From contig JAHEWK010000009.1 in assembly GCA_020740775.1 (NCBI GenBank), positions 868,001 to 932,000 of the forward strand: 64,000 nucleotides of DNA, read 5' to 3'. A program made the position numbers and the translations under genes. The DNA comes from Ilyonectria destructans (taxonomy: Eukaryota; Ascomycota; Sordariomycetes; Hypocreales; Nectriaceae). Below, one piece after another: positions 12,812 to 24,083 of this stretch. The notes beneath the pieces were generated by a model that was given only the letters and a program-made list of their open reading frames with translations, had not been told where the DNA came from and did not search any database. Every line of letters starts with the position of its first letter. The stretch's first letter is position 1.

Positions 12812-13861
12812 TATGTGTCTCTAACTGGTGAGTATGAGTCGTCCCTGTGTGATGAATGAAAATAACACAGTAGTTGCCTTTCTCAGCAAAAACATGTTTG
12901 GTTCTCACCTACCGAGATAAGACACATCAATGAGGAGACCCCTGCTCAGTCGGCTATTGCCCCGCGGACCGGATCAGAGCGGGTTACATCCGACGGATGC
13001 GGCCCGGAATGTGCCGTGTGTTATCGCGCCTGATAACAAACAAACAGGGTTTAGTGGGTCTGGTGGCGATTCAGCAGATAGGCGAATTATACTCTGATGG
13101 GCTTCAATGATAACATTTGAGCTGCAACTCTTTGGAGCAGATAAACTGATTTCGTGGGAAGTAGGTAGCCAGAAGTGCTTTGGAATCAAAATCCTTCGAA
13201 TTTTGAGTAAAAATTGGGTATGTCTTTGGTGTTTCTACTTGATTTTGTCTTTGGCCATGAGTCGCACGGTTCTATTCTCCAAGACGTGTTTAATGATTGC
13301 AATTGAGCCACTTGGGCAATTGTATTTGACGTATGAGGTAGCTATGAATATTAAATCGAGATATGCCGAGGTTATTCATGTTAATTCTAGTTGTGAGGTC
13401 CATACTGCATCGGTCTATTCTCTAAATCCTCCCCGTACGAGGTGACTCAAGTCTAGGGTAGGCTATTGGCCACTACATTGAGAAACTGTCCTACTGGCAA
13501 CCTCAAGGTCTAAGCTCTGGACACAAGGGGACCTGGGAATAGAGATGATCTGTAATTTTGGATTGATGAGATCCCCTAAAGACCAAACCGCGAGAAACTG
13601 AACCAAATCTAACTTGGCAAACCTGCATCTTTGTGGATAACATCCTAGCCCTGTTTCCACCTCTTTTTTCAGGGCGCGGGGTATCCTGTATCTTAACGCT
13701 AATCCTCTCTGGGAATTTGAGGTTATGGCGTAAGTTAGTCAGATAAGGCAACATCTTGGCTTCTCCATTCGAGGCTTTCCCAGCTTTCACGGATTGGTTC
13801 AACCCTCATTTTTACACATCAACTCTGTCATTCCTCATCCTAGCTTTTGGCCATTACCACA
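12812..13861. promoter_or_regulatory. Divergent promoter region of D-lactate dehydrogenase and Zn2Cys6 gene
   Basis: About 1 kb without a coding frame. It contains the promoter module 12992-13083 and a GATA inverted pair (TTATC near 13021, GATAA near 13032). The rest up to 13860 is AT-rich leader of the regulator gene. Confidence 0.5.
12992..13083 (+). promoter_or_regulatory. Second copy of the shared promoter module
   Basis: GACGGATGCGGCCCGG (12992-13007) matches 15 of 16 positions of the element at 8678-8693. GTTATC follows near 13019 and AGCAGATAGGC ends at 13083. It lies about 180 bp upstream of the D-lactate dehydrogenase start and about 780 bp from the regulator start. Confidence 0.5.
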
Positions 13862-16235
13862 ATGGAGACATACGAGCCCCGAGATGAGAGGCCGCTGAAA
13901 CGCACGCGGCAAGCTTGCGACTCGTGCCGGTACGTGTATTTGCGATACTGCTAGGATGCATCTGATTGTATGGCAGACGGAAGAAATCCAAGTGTTCAGG
14001 GGAGCGACCTGTCTGCGCCACATGCGATAGGCTGCGGCGGTCATGCTCTTATACACTGGAGCACCAATATGCGTTTTATACGGAACAAGATCAACCTCGG
14101 CGTGGTTCTCACGAAAGCGGAGACGTGCGTCCGTGTTCAGGACACCCCGAATCGGAAAGAAGATGGGTAACATGCCCTTCCTGGCCCCATTGATAGCTGA
14201 GGCTGAGACCACATGTAGCAGCATCGCATAGAGTCATTGGAGTCAACCCTGGCCGAGGTGGTACAGGGCCTAAGAAGTGGCAGATCACCGCAAACACCAT
14301 CCACAGCTCGGCGGCAGCGCCGGCCTCTCGCACCTAACAGTCCAGCTCTGTCCCAGTCAACTACAACGGCCGCGACAGGAGCAACACAGTCCCCACTTAA
14401 TGCTTTGGTAGCAAGGCCTGTCATGCCGTCTCGGGACGTTATCACTTCCATGGCACAGGTCTACCTGGTATACTGTGACTCTCAGCCCCTCTCGCTATTT
14501 CATCGAGAGACTTTCGTGTCATCGTTCGCGAGGCGTGACTCTGAGGTAGTGTATGCAGTCCTGGTGCTGGCTTCCAAGTTTTCCGAAAAGTTCCCGCCAA
14601 GTCGACACGACTATGACATTGACGTCAAGGAGTTCGCCGATGCTGCTCTCCAATTGGCCATGTCCCGGGTGGTTTCACGACGTGTAGAGTTATCAACGTT
14701 ACAGACGTTGGTCTTGCTGGCCTTCTACGAACTAAATAGTAATCACCTCTTTTCTTTTGTACACGTTTTCGGTTGACTTGACTAACATCCAGTAGACGGA
14801 GACCTAGACCAATGTCGAGTGCACTCTTCTATGACAATGACACTGGCTCAGTGCGCGCAACTTCATCGAAACATGCCCGGCAACAGGAATCAGCAGATGG
14901 TGGACGAACGACGGCGGTGTTACTGGAGCATTGTTCTTCTCCATCGTTTACTTGGAGAACAAGTTCCTATCTACTCCGACCAGTCGACGCAGCAGATTGT
15001 CTTCCCCATGAGTGCCTCCTCCCCTCCGGCTGTAGCAGCAAGTCCGGAAGGCCAGCGTCTAGCGATCTCTCTGCGTCCAAATGAGGAACAGGGCATCCTG
15101 TCCGTCGTTCTTAGGTTGAGCGAAGTGTGGTCCATGGCGCAGATCTATGTCAAGAGCCAAAGATCGCCAGTGCGCGGTCTTGCCCCGTGGTCTCACAAGT
15201 CCGAGTATTCCAAGGCACTGTCGGCGCTGATGGATCTTGGACAGAAGCTCCCCCCAATTCACAGATATCGCTTTATCCGCCTATCAAGCATTACAACCGA
15301 GGAGCTTGAAGATTCCAGGGAATACTGGGGTCCCTGGTTTCTCAGCCGCTTTTTGTACCACACGTCCATGTGCATTCTCAACCACCCAATTCTCATTATG
15401 CTGCAGCTGCAAGGCAGTAAAGACGTGTCAGAGGTATTTCTGCAACAAACCTTCTTCTCCTTATCACATCACACCTCGTGGATCCTCCACTTCATCGAGT
15501 TTCTGGACTCCAGACAATTTTATGTGTCGGATCCCGTAATTGGCTACTGCGCCGCGGTGGCGGCAACGATAGAACTCCACCAGAGCTTCCTGGAAGATGA
15601 ACAGTCGGCCCGAAATAAGAAGAAGCAAGGTTACGATCAATGCCTGAAATTCCTTCTTGATATGGGCCATCAGTGGCCACATATGGAACAAATTGTAAGA
15701 TCAAAAGATATACCCCCAGTCATTTTCATGCTAACATGACCAGGCCAAGAAGTTGCAAAGTCTTGCAGAAACCATGTCAGTGTCGTACGAGACTACCACC
15801 ACTCGCCAAAGTAATAACATCTGCATTGACATTTCTGGCTTCTTTGGAATCTTGGACTTTTCAGCATTTTGTTCCGCAGCTAGGCCGACGAAGATAGAGA
15901 ACTCCATCTTCGGGTCTACATTGGCCTTTAACTCAACCCTACAGTCTCAGAATCAAGCTAATCTTGAGCGCTTGCCATCGATTACGGCCATAGAGCGCAC
16001 TGTAGCATCGACACAGCGGGCCAATGCTCTTGCAACAGTCAATGACCCTAATCTCCAGCTAGATACAGTTCATGAATCGACCAATTCCCAAGCCACTAGC
16101 GATGACATGTTAATGCCGGCTGATCAATTCAATGAATTGCTGCTTCCAGCTGATCAATTCTTCGGCGGCTATGCTCATGATGCTTGGGACTTGATGCTGG
16201 GAACGTCGTCGTCTGTACATAATCCGTTTGTTTGA
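13862..16235 (+). CDS. Zn(II)2Cys6 transcription factor with fungal-specific domain
   Basis: Five exons, 13862-13929, 13977-14166, 14219-14738, 14793-15694 and 15744-16235, give 723 aa; all four introns are about 47-54 nt and keep the frame. The zinc cluster lies at residues 19-46 (C-x2-C-x6-C-x6-C-x2-C-x6-C: CDSC, then C of SKC, CATC, RRSC) and is split by intron 1. A short heptad-like segment (HRIESLESTLAEVV) follows as probable dimerisation linker, then a fungal-specific transcription factor domain (about 140-560). Its target is unknown. It is divergent from the D-lactate dehydrogenase, and the shared module in their intergenic region also precedes the aminotransferase, so these two genes are candidate targets. 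Confidence 0.85.
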
Positions 16236-17779
16236 TAATGTGTGGCGAGGAAGTAGGCTGTTTTGTACATGACGTGTATACTATACTGTCGAGTTTAGCC
16301 CTAGTGCGACTCTCTTGACCCTGGCGATGCTCATAACCAACCTGTAGTCTCGTTGTCAAGGAAGTGAGCGGATTCATCTTTGTCTGGTAGCTGTGGTTCT
16401 AGAATACAAGCTGGATTGAAGATGGAGCTGCTTGTTGTCCAACTGGCTATAACAGCCACAATTGAAGCCTGTATGCGAACACCCGATTACGGAGGTTTTA
16501 CATCTGCTTTTTTTCCCTTGATGAATTGCACCGGTGTCTGAGTTAATGGTCAACCTTGAGGGCGGAGGGGTTTCGAGACCGCTCAAATTGACAATCCACT
16601 GAGGGATATGACGGTATTTAAAGACGGACATCGACAGTCACAGAGCCTGTATGCGGCATAATCCGACGGCTCTGCTCTCCATTCCTTCGGTCAGGCTCGG
16701 GCCGTGTCCGATCCGTGACGGCCTTGACGAGATCCGCGGGTTTGAAGCGGAGTCACCAATTTGGTGTTGATTTTGAGAAATAATAAAACGAATCAATAGA
16801 AAATGTGATGACTATTGATCTGAACAGTGTTAACAATTGGTATGAGATTGTCTAGTGAGACTCACAGGAATCGCAAGCACACGGCTTCTTGGCACTGCCC
16901 AGGCCCACAAGCAGCTTCAATGCCGCCCAGGACTTGCAAAGGAAATAATTACATCCTTCAGCACAATTCGAATGGTCTTTAGCTCTAAATGTCTCTGCTT
17001 TAGTGCCTCCTTTGAACTTGGTTATCTATATCTATCATCCGGGACAAACTAAAACATTTCCGTTATCATTAAGCTGCTTTTAGTGGTGGTAAAATGCAGA
17101 GAGTGAGCGTGTTTGTTTAACCTGTAATTAATGTAATTTGATGCGCAGCCAAAGAGTAGACTCTTAGAATCCTGGCTTATATTTATTATGGGATGTAACA
17201 TAAGGATAATAAAATTATTATTAAGGGATAATACTTAGATTTATTGTTACAAAACTGTATTTCCTAAACTGCTATACTAGGCGCACTGTTAATAATTATC
17301 TTTGGATTGGAGTTTATACCTGTGTGTGCAAATAGCAATGCTCTAATGTTTTGGGCTTGTATGTTGGTTTTATATGAAGTTTTTCTCTTACTGATACCCT
17401 CAATCACACGACGGTAGAAGTCAAAGCGCCATCGTCATGTCGTCCTAAGATGTAAGGTGGCTAGCATGCAGGGACTTCCTGTCCGCAGCGGCTGCACTAT
17501 CTGGGTACAAAGCGAGATGCCTGCAACAGTATGCCTCATGGAAATGCCCGTGGTTCTTGCCCAGGCCCAAACTACATGTGAACAAACTGCTGTCCCAGCT
17601 TGATCTTCAAATGTGTCCCAGCTGCTAATGCCGAGTCGAGGCGGCTGAGGGGATGCTACTGGCGAAGCCATTCATGGTATAACTTACAGGGCGACTGATT
17701 GTTTTGCAATTCTTGTAGTACAAGCACCATTTATGAGGGGGGCATTTGAATGTTAGTGTACATGATACCTTGCATAACC
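16236..17779. other. Long intergenic region with GC-rich patch and AT-rich relic
   Basis: No supported gene. About 16636-16760 is GC-rich with ATCCGACGG and several CGG/CCG triplets reminiscent of the promoter elements upstream. About 16790-17400 is strongly AT-rich and contains the second copy of the 10640-10850 element. The rest to 17779 shows nothing I recognise. Confidence 0.45.
17200..17360. repeat. AT-rich decayed repeat, related to 10640-10850
   Basis: Shares CCTAAACTGCT and a GTGTGCAAATAGCAAT-like block with the earlier region in the same order, embedded in AT-rich non-coding DNA. By-eye similarity is moderate; it may be a MITE or solo-LTR remnant. Confidence 0.3.
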
Positions 17780-19696
17780 TCAGAAAGTAGCTGAAAGGAT
17801 GGCTGAACGCATTGTGTGACCACCAGGGATCATGGCTGCGTTGATACACCAAGTTACAAGACCACATATTGAAACCAGCAACATGATCTGGCGCCTATAA
17901 GGGCTGGCGGGCTGGGAAACATACTTCCCGGTTGAAAAGGGCGCGGGGGCCGCGATATTCAGACTATGCGCCCAGGTGCGCAGCTCATCAATCTGCTTGC
18001 GCACGCTGACAGCGGCATCGCCATTGAGCAGCACGCCATTCTCCAACGACCGACCCTGGTGCAACATGTTACGCTGCGTCGGCCACAGGTACGACGTGCC
18101 GAGGTACGCAGTGCTTCCGTCGGCAATGATGGCGTTCCAATGCGGGCGTGGCTCCCACCAGCTCGAGTCCTCGAGATGCAGGTTGGGATAGCGTGCCAGG
18201 GAATCCGTCAAGAGTCGAATTGAGACGGGGTCCAGCTCGCGGACTTGTATCGTGACGTCGACGCCGCTCGCCACGCGGTCGAGGAGCATCTCTGTCATTA
18301 CGGGGTCGACCAACTCCGACAGGCTGACCATCAGTTCACGAGCCGCGCCACGGATTAGGGCGTCTTGCACGCGACTTATATAAGTCAAGCCGGCGACGGG
18401 GTCGTTAATGACGACCCCGTGGCTCGCGAGCTCAGCGGCAAGCTCAGCGCGGCGTTCGGGGGATGCATTACCACGAATGGCCTCGTCGGTATAGCGCCGG
18501 AATGAGACAGCTGCAGTCGGGGGCAATTCGATAGAGAAGTCGGCTTTGTTGATGGGCCATGTGTCCATGACGGCGCCGGTGCTGAATAACACCCGGTCAT
18601 CAATCACGATGCCCTTGGCGTGCATCACCTGGCGAGTTGGGCCGTCGGCGCCGGTGAAGGTGTCGACCTGAATGTGATTGTCGTCTAAAATCTGGATGTA
18701 GTTGCGGAATGCTGGTGTCTCCTGGAAATCGGTCGGGCCAAGCTTGGAAACGACGATGGCCATCTCGGCATCTGGGTTTTGGCGCCGGAAGTCCACTAGC
18801 GCAGAGAGCACACCGCGGGCATCGCCCTGATTGCTCATCGAGAGGTTGAGTAGCGTCAACCGTCGCGGCTTCTCGCTTGTAGCATTTGGCTGTGCATGAT
18901 CGCGGATGAAATCTTCGAACACGGCGAGGTGGCCGGCGCCGTTGGTCAGCAGCGGCATCTCGCCGGCCGGAAGACTGCCGAACAGTGGGTCCTGGATCGG
19001 CCCGCCGTTCGGGTCGGCGCCGACGCTCGTTGCCCGGCTGCGGAGCTGATCCTCGCAGAATAAGAACATGTCGACGTCGAAGCTGGCGCCAAAGTCGACC
19101 GATTCCACTGTTTCGTATCGAGGCGAAATATCCGCTGGCTGGATGGAAATGCACTGCAAGATGCCGCTGCGATCTACTCCTGTCGCCATCAATCGGCCGC
19201 TGTCGCTGACGTCGATGGTATACGGCCCTTCGAGCTCACGGTCAAGCAGCCGAGCCTCAAATCGTTGACCAGACTGGAGCGGCATTCGTACTTTGACCTC
19301 GGATGCTAACGGGGCCATACGCACGATGCCGTGCTTTACCGGGCCTAACTTGTGCTCGCCTTCGGCACTTGGGAATCGCACACGCGTCGCCTTGGTGCCG
19401 GTCAGGGTTCGTGTACGCGCTGGATTACGTGGATCCGCCAGTTTGAGGACGAGGATTGCATCTGAAAGGCTGGTCATGGCCTCGAGCGAGATGACACGCC
19501 AGAATATGCCGTCGAGGATCGCCGGCCGGCCAGTGAAGCACTCAATTCGCATGTCTCGGTGCATGGCTCGCTGATCGCGCAGCAGCAGCTGGCCCTCGGG
19601 GCTCACGCCTACAATATCGTGAGGTAGGCCGTCGTATTCGACCGGCACAGGCGCGCGAGCCCGCTCGGCGCGCAACCGTTGAAACGGTGGAAGCAT
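17780..19696 (-). CDS. Phospholipase D-like protein with one degenerate HKD motif
   Basis: A single 638-aa open frame without introns. First HKD motif at residue 359 (HAKGIVID: H-x-K-x4-D, followed by STGAVMD); second at residue 519 reads HWNAIIAD, with Asn in place of the catalytic Lys, followed by GSTAYLGTSYLW. The N-terminal ~300 residues match nothing I recognise. The C-terminus ends in a hydrophobic stretch (about 604-623) after basic residues, a possible tail anchor. TATATA at 19831-19836 on this strand and the first ATG at 19696 set the start; the frame stays open upstream to 19786 without an ATG, and a 23-codon out-of-frame upstream ORF lies in the leader. High GC, no introns and isolation suggest bacterial origin (inference). 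It could be a phosphodiesterase, phosphatidyltransferase or non-catalytic relative. Confidence 0.7.
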   Translation of the reverse strand: MLPPFQRLRAERARAPVPVEYDGLPHDIVGVSPEGQLLLRDQRAMHRDMRIECFTGRPAILDGIFWRVISLEAMTSLSDAILVLKLADPRNPARTRTLTGTKATRVRFPSAEGEHKLGPVKHGIVRMAPLASEVKVRMPLQSGQRFEARLLDRELEGPYTIDVSDSGRLMATGVDRSGILQCISIQPADISPRYETVESVDFGASFDVDMFLFCEDQLRSRATSVGADPNGGPIQDPLFGSLPAGEMPLLTNGAGHLAVFEDFIRDHAQPNATSEKPRRLTLLNLSMSNQGDARGVLSALVDFRRQNPDAEMAIVVSKLGPTDFQETPAFRNYIQILDDNHIQVDTFTGADGPTRQVMHAKGIVIDDRVLFSTGAVMDTWPINKADFSIELPPTAAVSFRRYTDEAIRGNASPERRAELAAELASHGVVINDPVAGLTYISRVQDALIRGAARELMVSLSELVDPVMTEMLLDRVASGVDVTIQVRELDPVSIRLLTDSLARYPNLHLEDSSWWEPRPHWNAIIADGSTAYLGTSYLWPTQRNMLHQGRSLENGVLLNGDAAVSVRKQIDELRTWAHSLNIAAPAPFSTGKYVSQPASPYRRQIMLLVSICGLVTWCINAAMIPGGHTMRSAILSATF

Positions 19697-21089
19697 GGGA
19701 TAGAAATAACCACACCAAGGGTTCAACAACGCGTGCGGTTCCGCAACAATAACTTGGCCCTGATTAGCATGGGCAATTGTGAACAAGACGACATTGATCT
19801 AATTCAGCCTGTCACCAGTAAGCCGCAGACTATATACTCGGTGCCTTTCGCTCCTCTACTCCTCATTTCTCACGATCGATCTGCGCTATGCCCTACGTGG
19901 GACCTGAGACCTGCCGTGATCGACATCGGCCTAGCGCTTCACCGCTGCGGCTTCAGCTCTGCCGCTGTAGGAAGGCGTCATAGCGTACAAGTACTGCTGT
20001 GACTAAGACAATAGTTGTCGCGATGGACTCCAGTTCTTGCACTACGAGCCGTGCCGTGCCGTGTGTTGCTACATTAGCCGTGGCGAGGTTGGGAATGGAG
20101 GCTTTTGCCTTACTGTTTCCCGATGTCTCTGACCAGTAAGAGCGTGGCACCGAGGAACCGAAATGTAAAATTGGTTCATGGCTGCATGCAGTCAAATATC
20201 GCAACAGCAGATGCCCTGACCAGCACCAACAAGTCTGGCCAACTTCGTCAACCCGAGCACAGCATGTTAGGTCTGGTCTTGCATCACATACCGCCTTTAA
20301 GAACCTTTACCATCGTGTTCCGCCTACGATGCAATGACCGCACGACTGGCTTGGATGACGATCAGTTACGCAGATGGCTGCGTTTTAGGCCCTGGAATGT
20401 GGCAACCTAAGTTTGGCGAAATCCGGGTAGGATCACCACGGCAGACTTGAGCTGATGATAGACCAGTCTTTGAGCTTAAATGAGTCGGGGGTTCTTGAGC
20501 CAATGGAATGAAGTCGCTCGGTAGCTACATACGCTGGGAGAGTCACTTGTTTAAGAGTGTGAACCATTTGCGGTGGTGCTACGTCAGTGGCGACATATTG
20601 GAGACACGGCACACATACGCCAAAACTTGTCATCCACTCGTTGCTATTACAACATTAGTTCTGAAACTCAGCTAAAAGCTTCTCGTTTGACTGGCCATGG
20701 AGCTCTTTTCAGCTGCGTGTAATGTTACCCTCACCGTATGACACCTTGATCGCCATTGTGTTCGGATATGTAACCTTCCACCAACCTGGTCGGACACAAC
20801 CGTGGCTGGATACAAAGACTGGAATGAAATGTACAAATAATTCAGTAATGAACGGCATTGTTTCACGTGATATTCTCCGCTTTTTGGTACAATCGCAGTC
20901 TTCATCACATCATTTTCATGATTCCCCGCATTGATGTAGCCCCTCCATTATCCAATCTTCCCTCCGACCATAAGGTTTTATGTCGTCGATCCACCGTGAC
21001 CGCGTCTTAGCTGAGTCTTGGACTAAGTTCGGTATTGGCCCATTGGCATCGCGGTAGCTTGTATAGTGGGCGGTTAGAGCGTTGAGAAT
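19697..21089. other. Intergenic region between PLD-like and Zn2Cys6 genes
   Basis: Contains the PLD-like gene's promoter (TATATA at 19831-19836, minus orientation) and the upstream region of the next regulator. Short open frames here have no recognisable content. I see nothing else. Confidence 0.45.
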
Positions 21090-22184
21090 ATGCCGGGCGG
21101 CCAATCCCCACCACAGGCCATCGTGGATAAACCCACTCAGCGGAGGACCTACTTGGCGTGTCGCAGCTGCCGTCGTCTGCTGGTGCTATGCACAGTTGAC
21201 GAGAACCCACCTTGTCGGCCTTGCGAAGCCAACGGCAGGGAGTGTGTCATTGAAGAATATCCCAGCGGCAGCTACAGCAAGAGAGGGGCTCGATCTTCAC
21301 CGGGAAAGGATGAACAAGGCAACAAGCGGCCAAGGTACTTTGAGTTATATCCTTATCCTCGTGTCCGTGATGTTTGGCCTAGGAGCTTGGCTAATACTGT
21401 CCTTCATTGCTCTAGGTACCAGGAGCTGGATCAACAAGGGCGTCAACTGAGACACATTCCCGGGCCTTGTCAACAACTTGCCTGGTCTGGAGATGCTGTG
21501 ACTCACTCACCTTCTTTGCGGCCCCCACAAAGTTTTTCTTGGTTCAAAAGTAGGAATGACCATTGGGCAAATGACGACTCCCAGGCTTCTATCCTGTCCG
21601 AGGTTGCGGCTTCTTCGCAAGATCCGACTTTGCTGGATCTTGACGCACCAATAACAGCAGTTCGTTATACGACATTGCCAGGGCAGCCACCATCTCCAAT
21701 TTCACTACCGAGTGAAGATAGTCGCCCGCCAACTGCTTCCTTACGGGGATGCAGCAACAATCTGGGACAGGTACCCCAACCATACAACAAGAGTTCGAAG
21801 ACCCCTCGAGCCGAGGAAGAAGACAACCTTGAAAGCAGACTCGTCAATGACTATAACAGATCTATCACGAACGCTATAAGCCAGAATTACCTTGATTGGA
21901 CAGTCAACCCTGGGTTGGCAACCCATGGTCTTCATCGGACCGGCGAAGATAGAGTATTGACTTCGTCAAACGCAATAATGGAAGCATTTACAAGTGGCTA
22001 CAACTCTCCTAATACTGAAACAAGTTGGATTTCAGGTCCATCATCGCAATGCCACCCTAACAATGGCAGCCTGGATGTTGAGTCGTCAGATATGCAATCT
22101 TTGCTGCAAACTCCCGATGGAATAATTGCTTTCAATTTGTTTGCCGCGTATATCCAAGCATCGATGAATAAACCGGAGGCCTGA
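21090..22184 (+). CDS. Short Zn(II)2Cys6 DNA-binding protein without regulatory domain
   Basis: 364 aa if read straight through, or 337 aa if the in-frame 81-nt stretch 21335-21415 (GTACTT...CTCTAG with a GCTAAT branch-like site) is an intron; the spliced version reads KRPRYQEL and looks more natural. The zinc cluster near residues 24-51 (YLACRSC, C of VLC, PPCRPC, REC) has C-x2-C-x6-C-x7-C-x2-C-x6-C spacing. The rest is low-complexity, Ser/Pro-rich, with no fungal-specific transcription factor domain. It is next to the FAD oxidoreductase at 22737 in the same direction and may regulate it (inference). Confidence 0.72.
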   Translation: MPGGQSPPQAIVDKPTQRRTYLACRSCRRLLVLCTVDENPPCRPCEANGRECVIEEYPSGSYSKRGARSSPGKDEQGNKRPRYFELYPYPRVRDVWPRSLANTVLHCSRYQELDQQGRQLRHIPGPCQQLAWSGDAVTHSPSLRPPQSFSWFKSRNDHWANDDSQASILSEVAASSQDPTLLDLDAPITAVRYTTLPGQPPSPISLPSEDSRPPTASLRGCSNNLGQVPQPYNKSSKTPRAEEEDNLESRLVNDYNRSITNAISQNYLDWTVNPGLATHGLHRTGEDRVLTSSNAIMEAFTSGYNSPNTETSWISGPSSQCHPNNGSLDVESSDMQSLLQTPDGIIAFNLFAAYIQASMNKPEA

Positions 22185-22736
22185 TGGCGTGGTCATCTTG
22201 GGGGCTGGCTGTAAATCCATCAGTTTCGGTGGACAGTCACCGGGCTTTCCGTTAGCGGTATTATGACCACCGAACCTGTCTCAAACTGAACCAGGGTGAG
22301 CGGGCTGAGGCCATGCATGTTGCTGCATATCCCTAATAGGATTCTGTTTGCAGTATCGGCGAAATTCGGAGAAGTTTTCTCTCGTGTGCCGAAGCTCTGG
22401 GAGCACAGATGCAAGATGCACGTTTGATCCCACCTAATGGTCGGCAGATCAAGACTGAGTGCTGGCAACTACCATGGAAATGGAGACGGCCCCGGCTCGG
22501 CTCCGGACCCCCTGTAGCTAAATTGCGCGCGTGATGCTGGGCCCATCAATCAACACAGACTATTAACACATGGCGGGTCAGTTTTCCCAATTCGGCAGTC
22601 TGAATGAGACCCCCTCCAGCGCCGTCCACTTATTCTCGGATGCCGTTCCGATATATAAGGGAAGCACTGTCTTGACTGGCCTCATTATTCATAGCAGGAT
22701 CATAATCTTTTCTTTACTCCTCATTGACTGTTCAAA
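22185..22736. promoter_or_regulatory. Promoter region of the FAD oxidoreductase
   Basis: No coding frame. It holds a TATA box TATATAAG at 22652-22659, about 80 bp before the ATG, and several CGG-containing words (for example near 22333, 22441 and 22483). Confidence 0.5.
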
Positions 22737-24083
22737 ATGTCCAACTCCCCGGATGGCATCTACGAAAAGGGCATCATTGACCCCGGTCTGCCCGTCAGTA
22801 ACTCGACCAAGTCCTTCTGGCTGACCGAGCCGGCCGCCATCAGCAAGCTGCGATCCCCATGGCCCAAACATGCGGATATTGTCATCATCGGCTCTGGCAT
22901 GACGGCAGCTAGTCTCGCCTACACCCTGTACTCCAAGCGCCCAAACCTGCAGATCGTCATCGTCGAGGCGCGTGATCTCTGCTCTGGAGCGACAGGCCGG
23001 AATGGAGGTCACATCAAAGCCATGAGCCCCGGCGCGTGGTTCGATCGAAAGAAACAGTTTGGCGTACAAGAGGCGGTGCGCATCATGGAATATGAGCATA
23101 GCCACTTGGAAGAGATGGCCTCCTGCATCAAGGAGAACAAAATCGATTGTGATCTGAATGTGCTGGAGGGGCTGGACGTTTACTACGACGACAAGGTCTT
23201 CCGCCACGCGTGCAATGCTGTGGAAGACATGCGAAAGTACGCACCGAGTCTTGCAGATCGATACTCGATATATACAACAAGCGAAGATCTCAAGGCGCGA
23301 AACTGTCCGGAGGAGTGCGTCGGAGTAATTGGAATGGCTGCTGGCTCCATGTGGCCGTACAAGATGGTGACAGCCTTGCTCGACAAATTGGTCAAGGAGA
23401 AGGGCCTTTCAATCCAAGCGAACACTGTCGTCACATCAGTGGTCGAAGAAGAAGGCGCAACATTTGCTACCGTCAAGACTGACCGCGGGAAAATTCAAGG
23501 CAATCACGTCGTGCATGCTACAAATGGCTGGGTTGGCCATTTGATTCCGGAATTGCGGCCATACGTCTCCCCTGTACGCGCCAATGTCCAGCGGAAGAGT
23601 CTGCAGCCAGCCAAGTTGCGATTGAAGAACTCCTGGTGGCTCCGATACGGCGAAAAGGACTACGATTACATGATGCAGAGACCAGATGGCGCCTACATTG
23701 TCGGCAGGGCGAATACAGGGCGTAAAGCAACAGCGGACGACGGCACGATGGATTTAGTGCCACAGGCACATCTTCGCGGTGTGACTCCGCAATTGTACAA
23801 CTTCGGGACTGACAAGATCGAGACGACGCATGCTTGGAGCGGCGCTGTTGCTTTTACCCTTGACGGAAATCCTTTCGTGGGCCGACTTCCATTTCCTAAT
23901 CGCCGTCACCAATGGGTGTGTGCCGCGTTTCAGGGTATTGGCATGGTCAGGGCATTTAGATCGGGCCATATGCTCGCGCTGCTTCTGCTTGAGGAGGAAT
24001 TGCCGGATGTCTTTCCTCGCTCAATGCTTCTCACTGACTCCCGGGTTAAGGGATGGCAACAAGTGATCCCCAGTAAGCTTTAG
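22737..24083 (+). CDS. FAD-dependent amine/amino-acid oxidoreductase (DAO family)
   Basis: A single exon of 448 aa, full length for the family. The N-terminal Rossmann dinucleotide motif is IVIIGSGMTAAS (about residues 48-59), followed by the acidic ribose-binding end IVIVEARD and the FAD-contacting CSGATGRNGGH. The C-terminal flavin segment (HAWSGAVAFTLDGNPFVG, then FQGIGMVRAFRSG) is that of DadA-like FAD-dependent oxidoreductases. The substrate is probably a secondary amine or amino acid, but the sequence does not say which. It is flanked by a small Zn2Cys6 gene upstream and a decayed second FAD oxidoreductase downstream on the other strand. Confidence 0.82.
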   Translation: MSNSPDGIYEKGIIDPGLPVSNSTKSFWLTEPAAISKLRSPWPKHADIVIIGSGMTAASLAYTLYSKRPNLQIVIVEARDLCSGATGRNGGHIKAMSPGAWFDRKKQFGVQEAVRIMEYEHSHLEEMASCIKENKIDCDLNVLEGLDVYYDDKVFRHACNAVEDMRKYAPSLADRYSIYTTSEDLKARNCPEECVGVIGMAAGSMWPYKMVTALLDKLVKEKGLSIQANTVVTSVVEEEGATFATVKTDRGKIQGNHVVHATNGWVGHLIPELRPYVSPVRANVQRKSLQPAKLRLKNSWWLRYGEKDYDYMMQRPDGAYIVGRANTGRKATADDGTMDLVPQAHLRGVTPQLYNFGTDKIETTHAWSGAVAFTLDGNPFVGRLPFPNRRHQWVCAAFQGIGMVRAFRSGHMLALLLLEEELPDVFPRSMLLTDSRVKGWQQVIPSKL

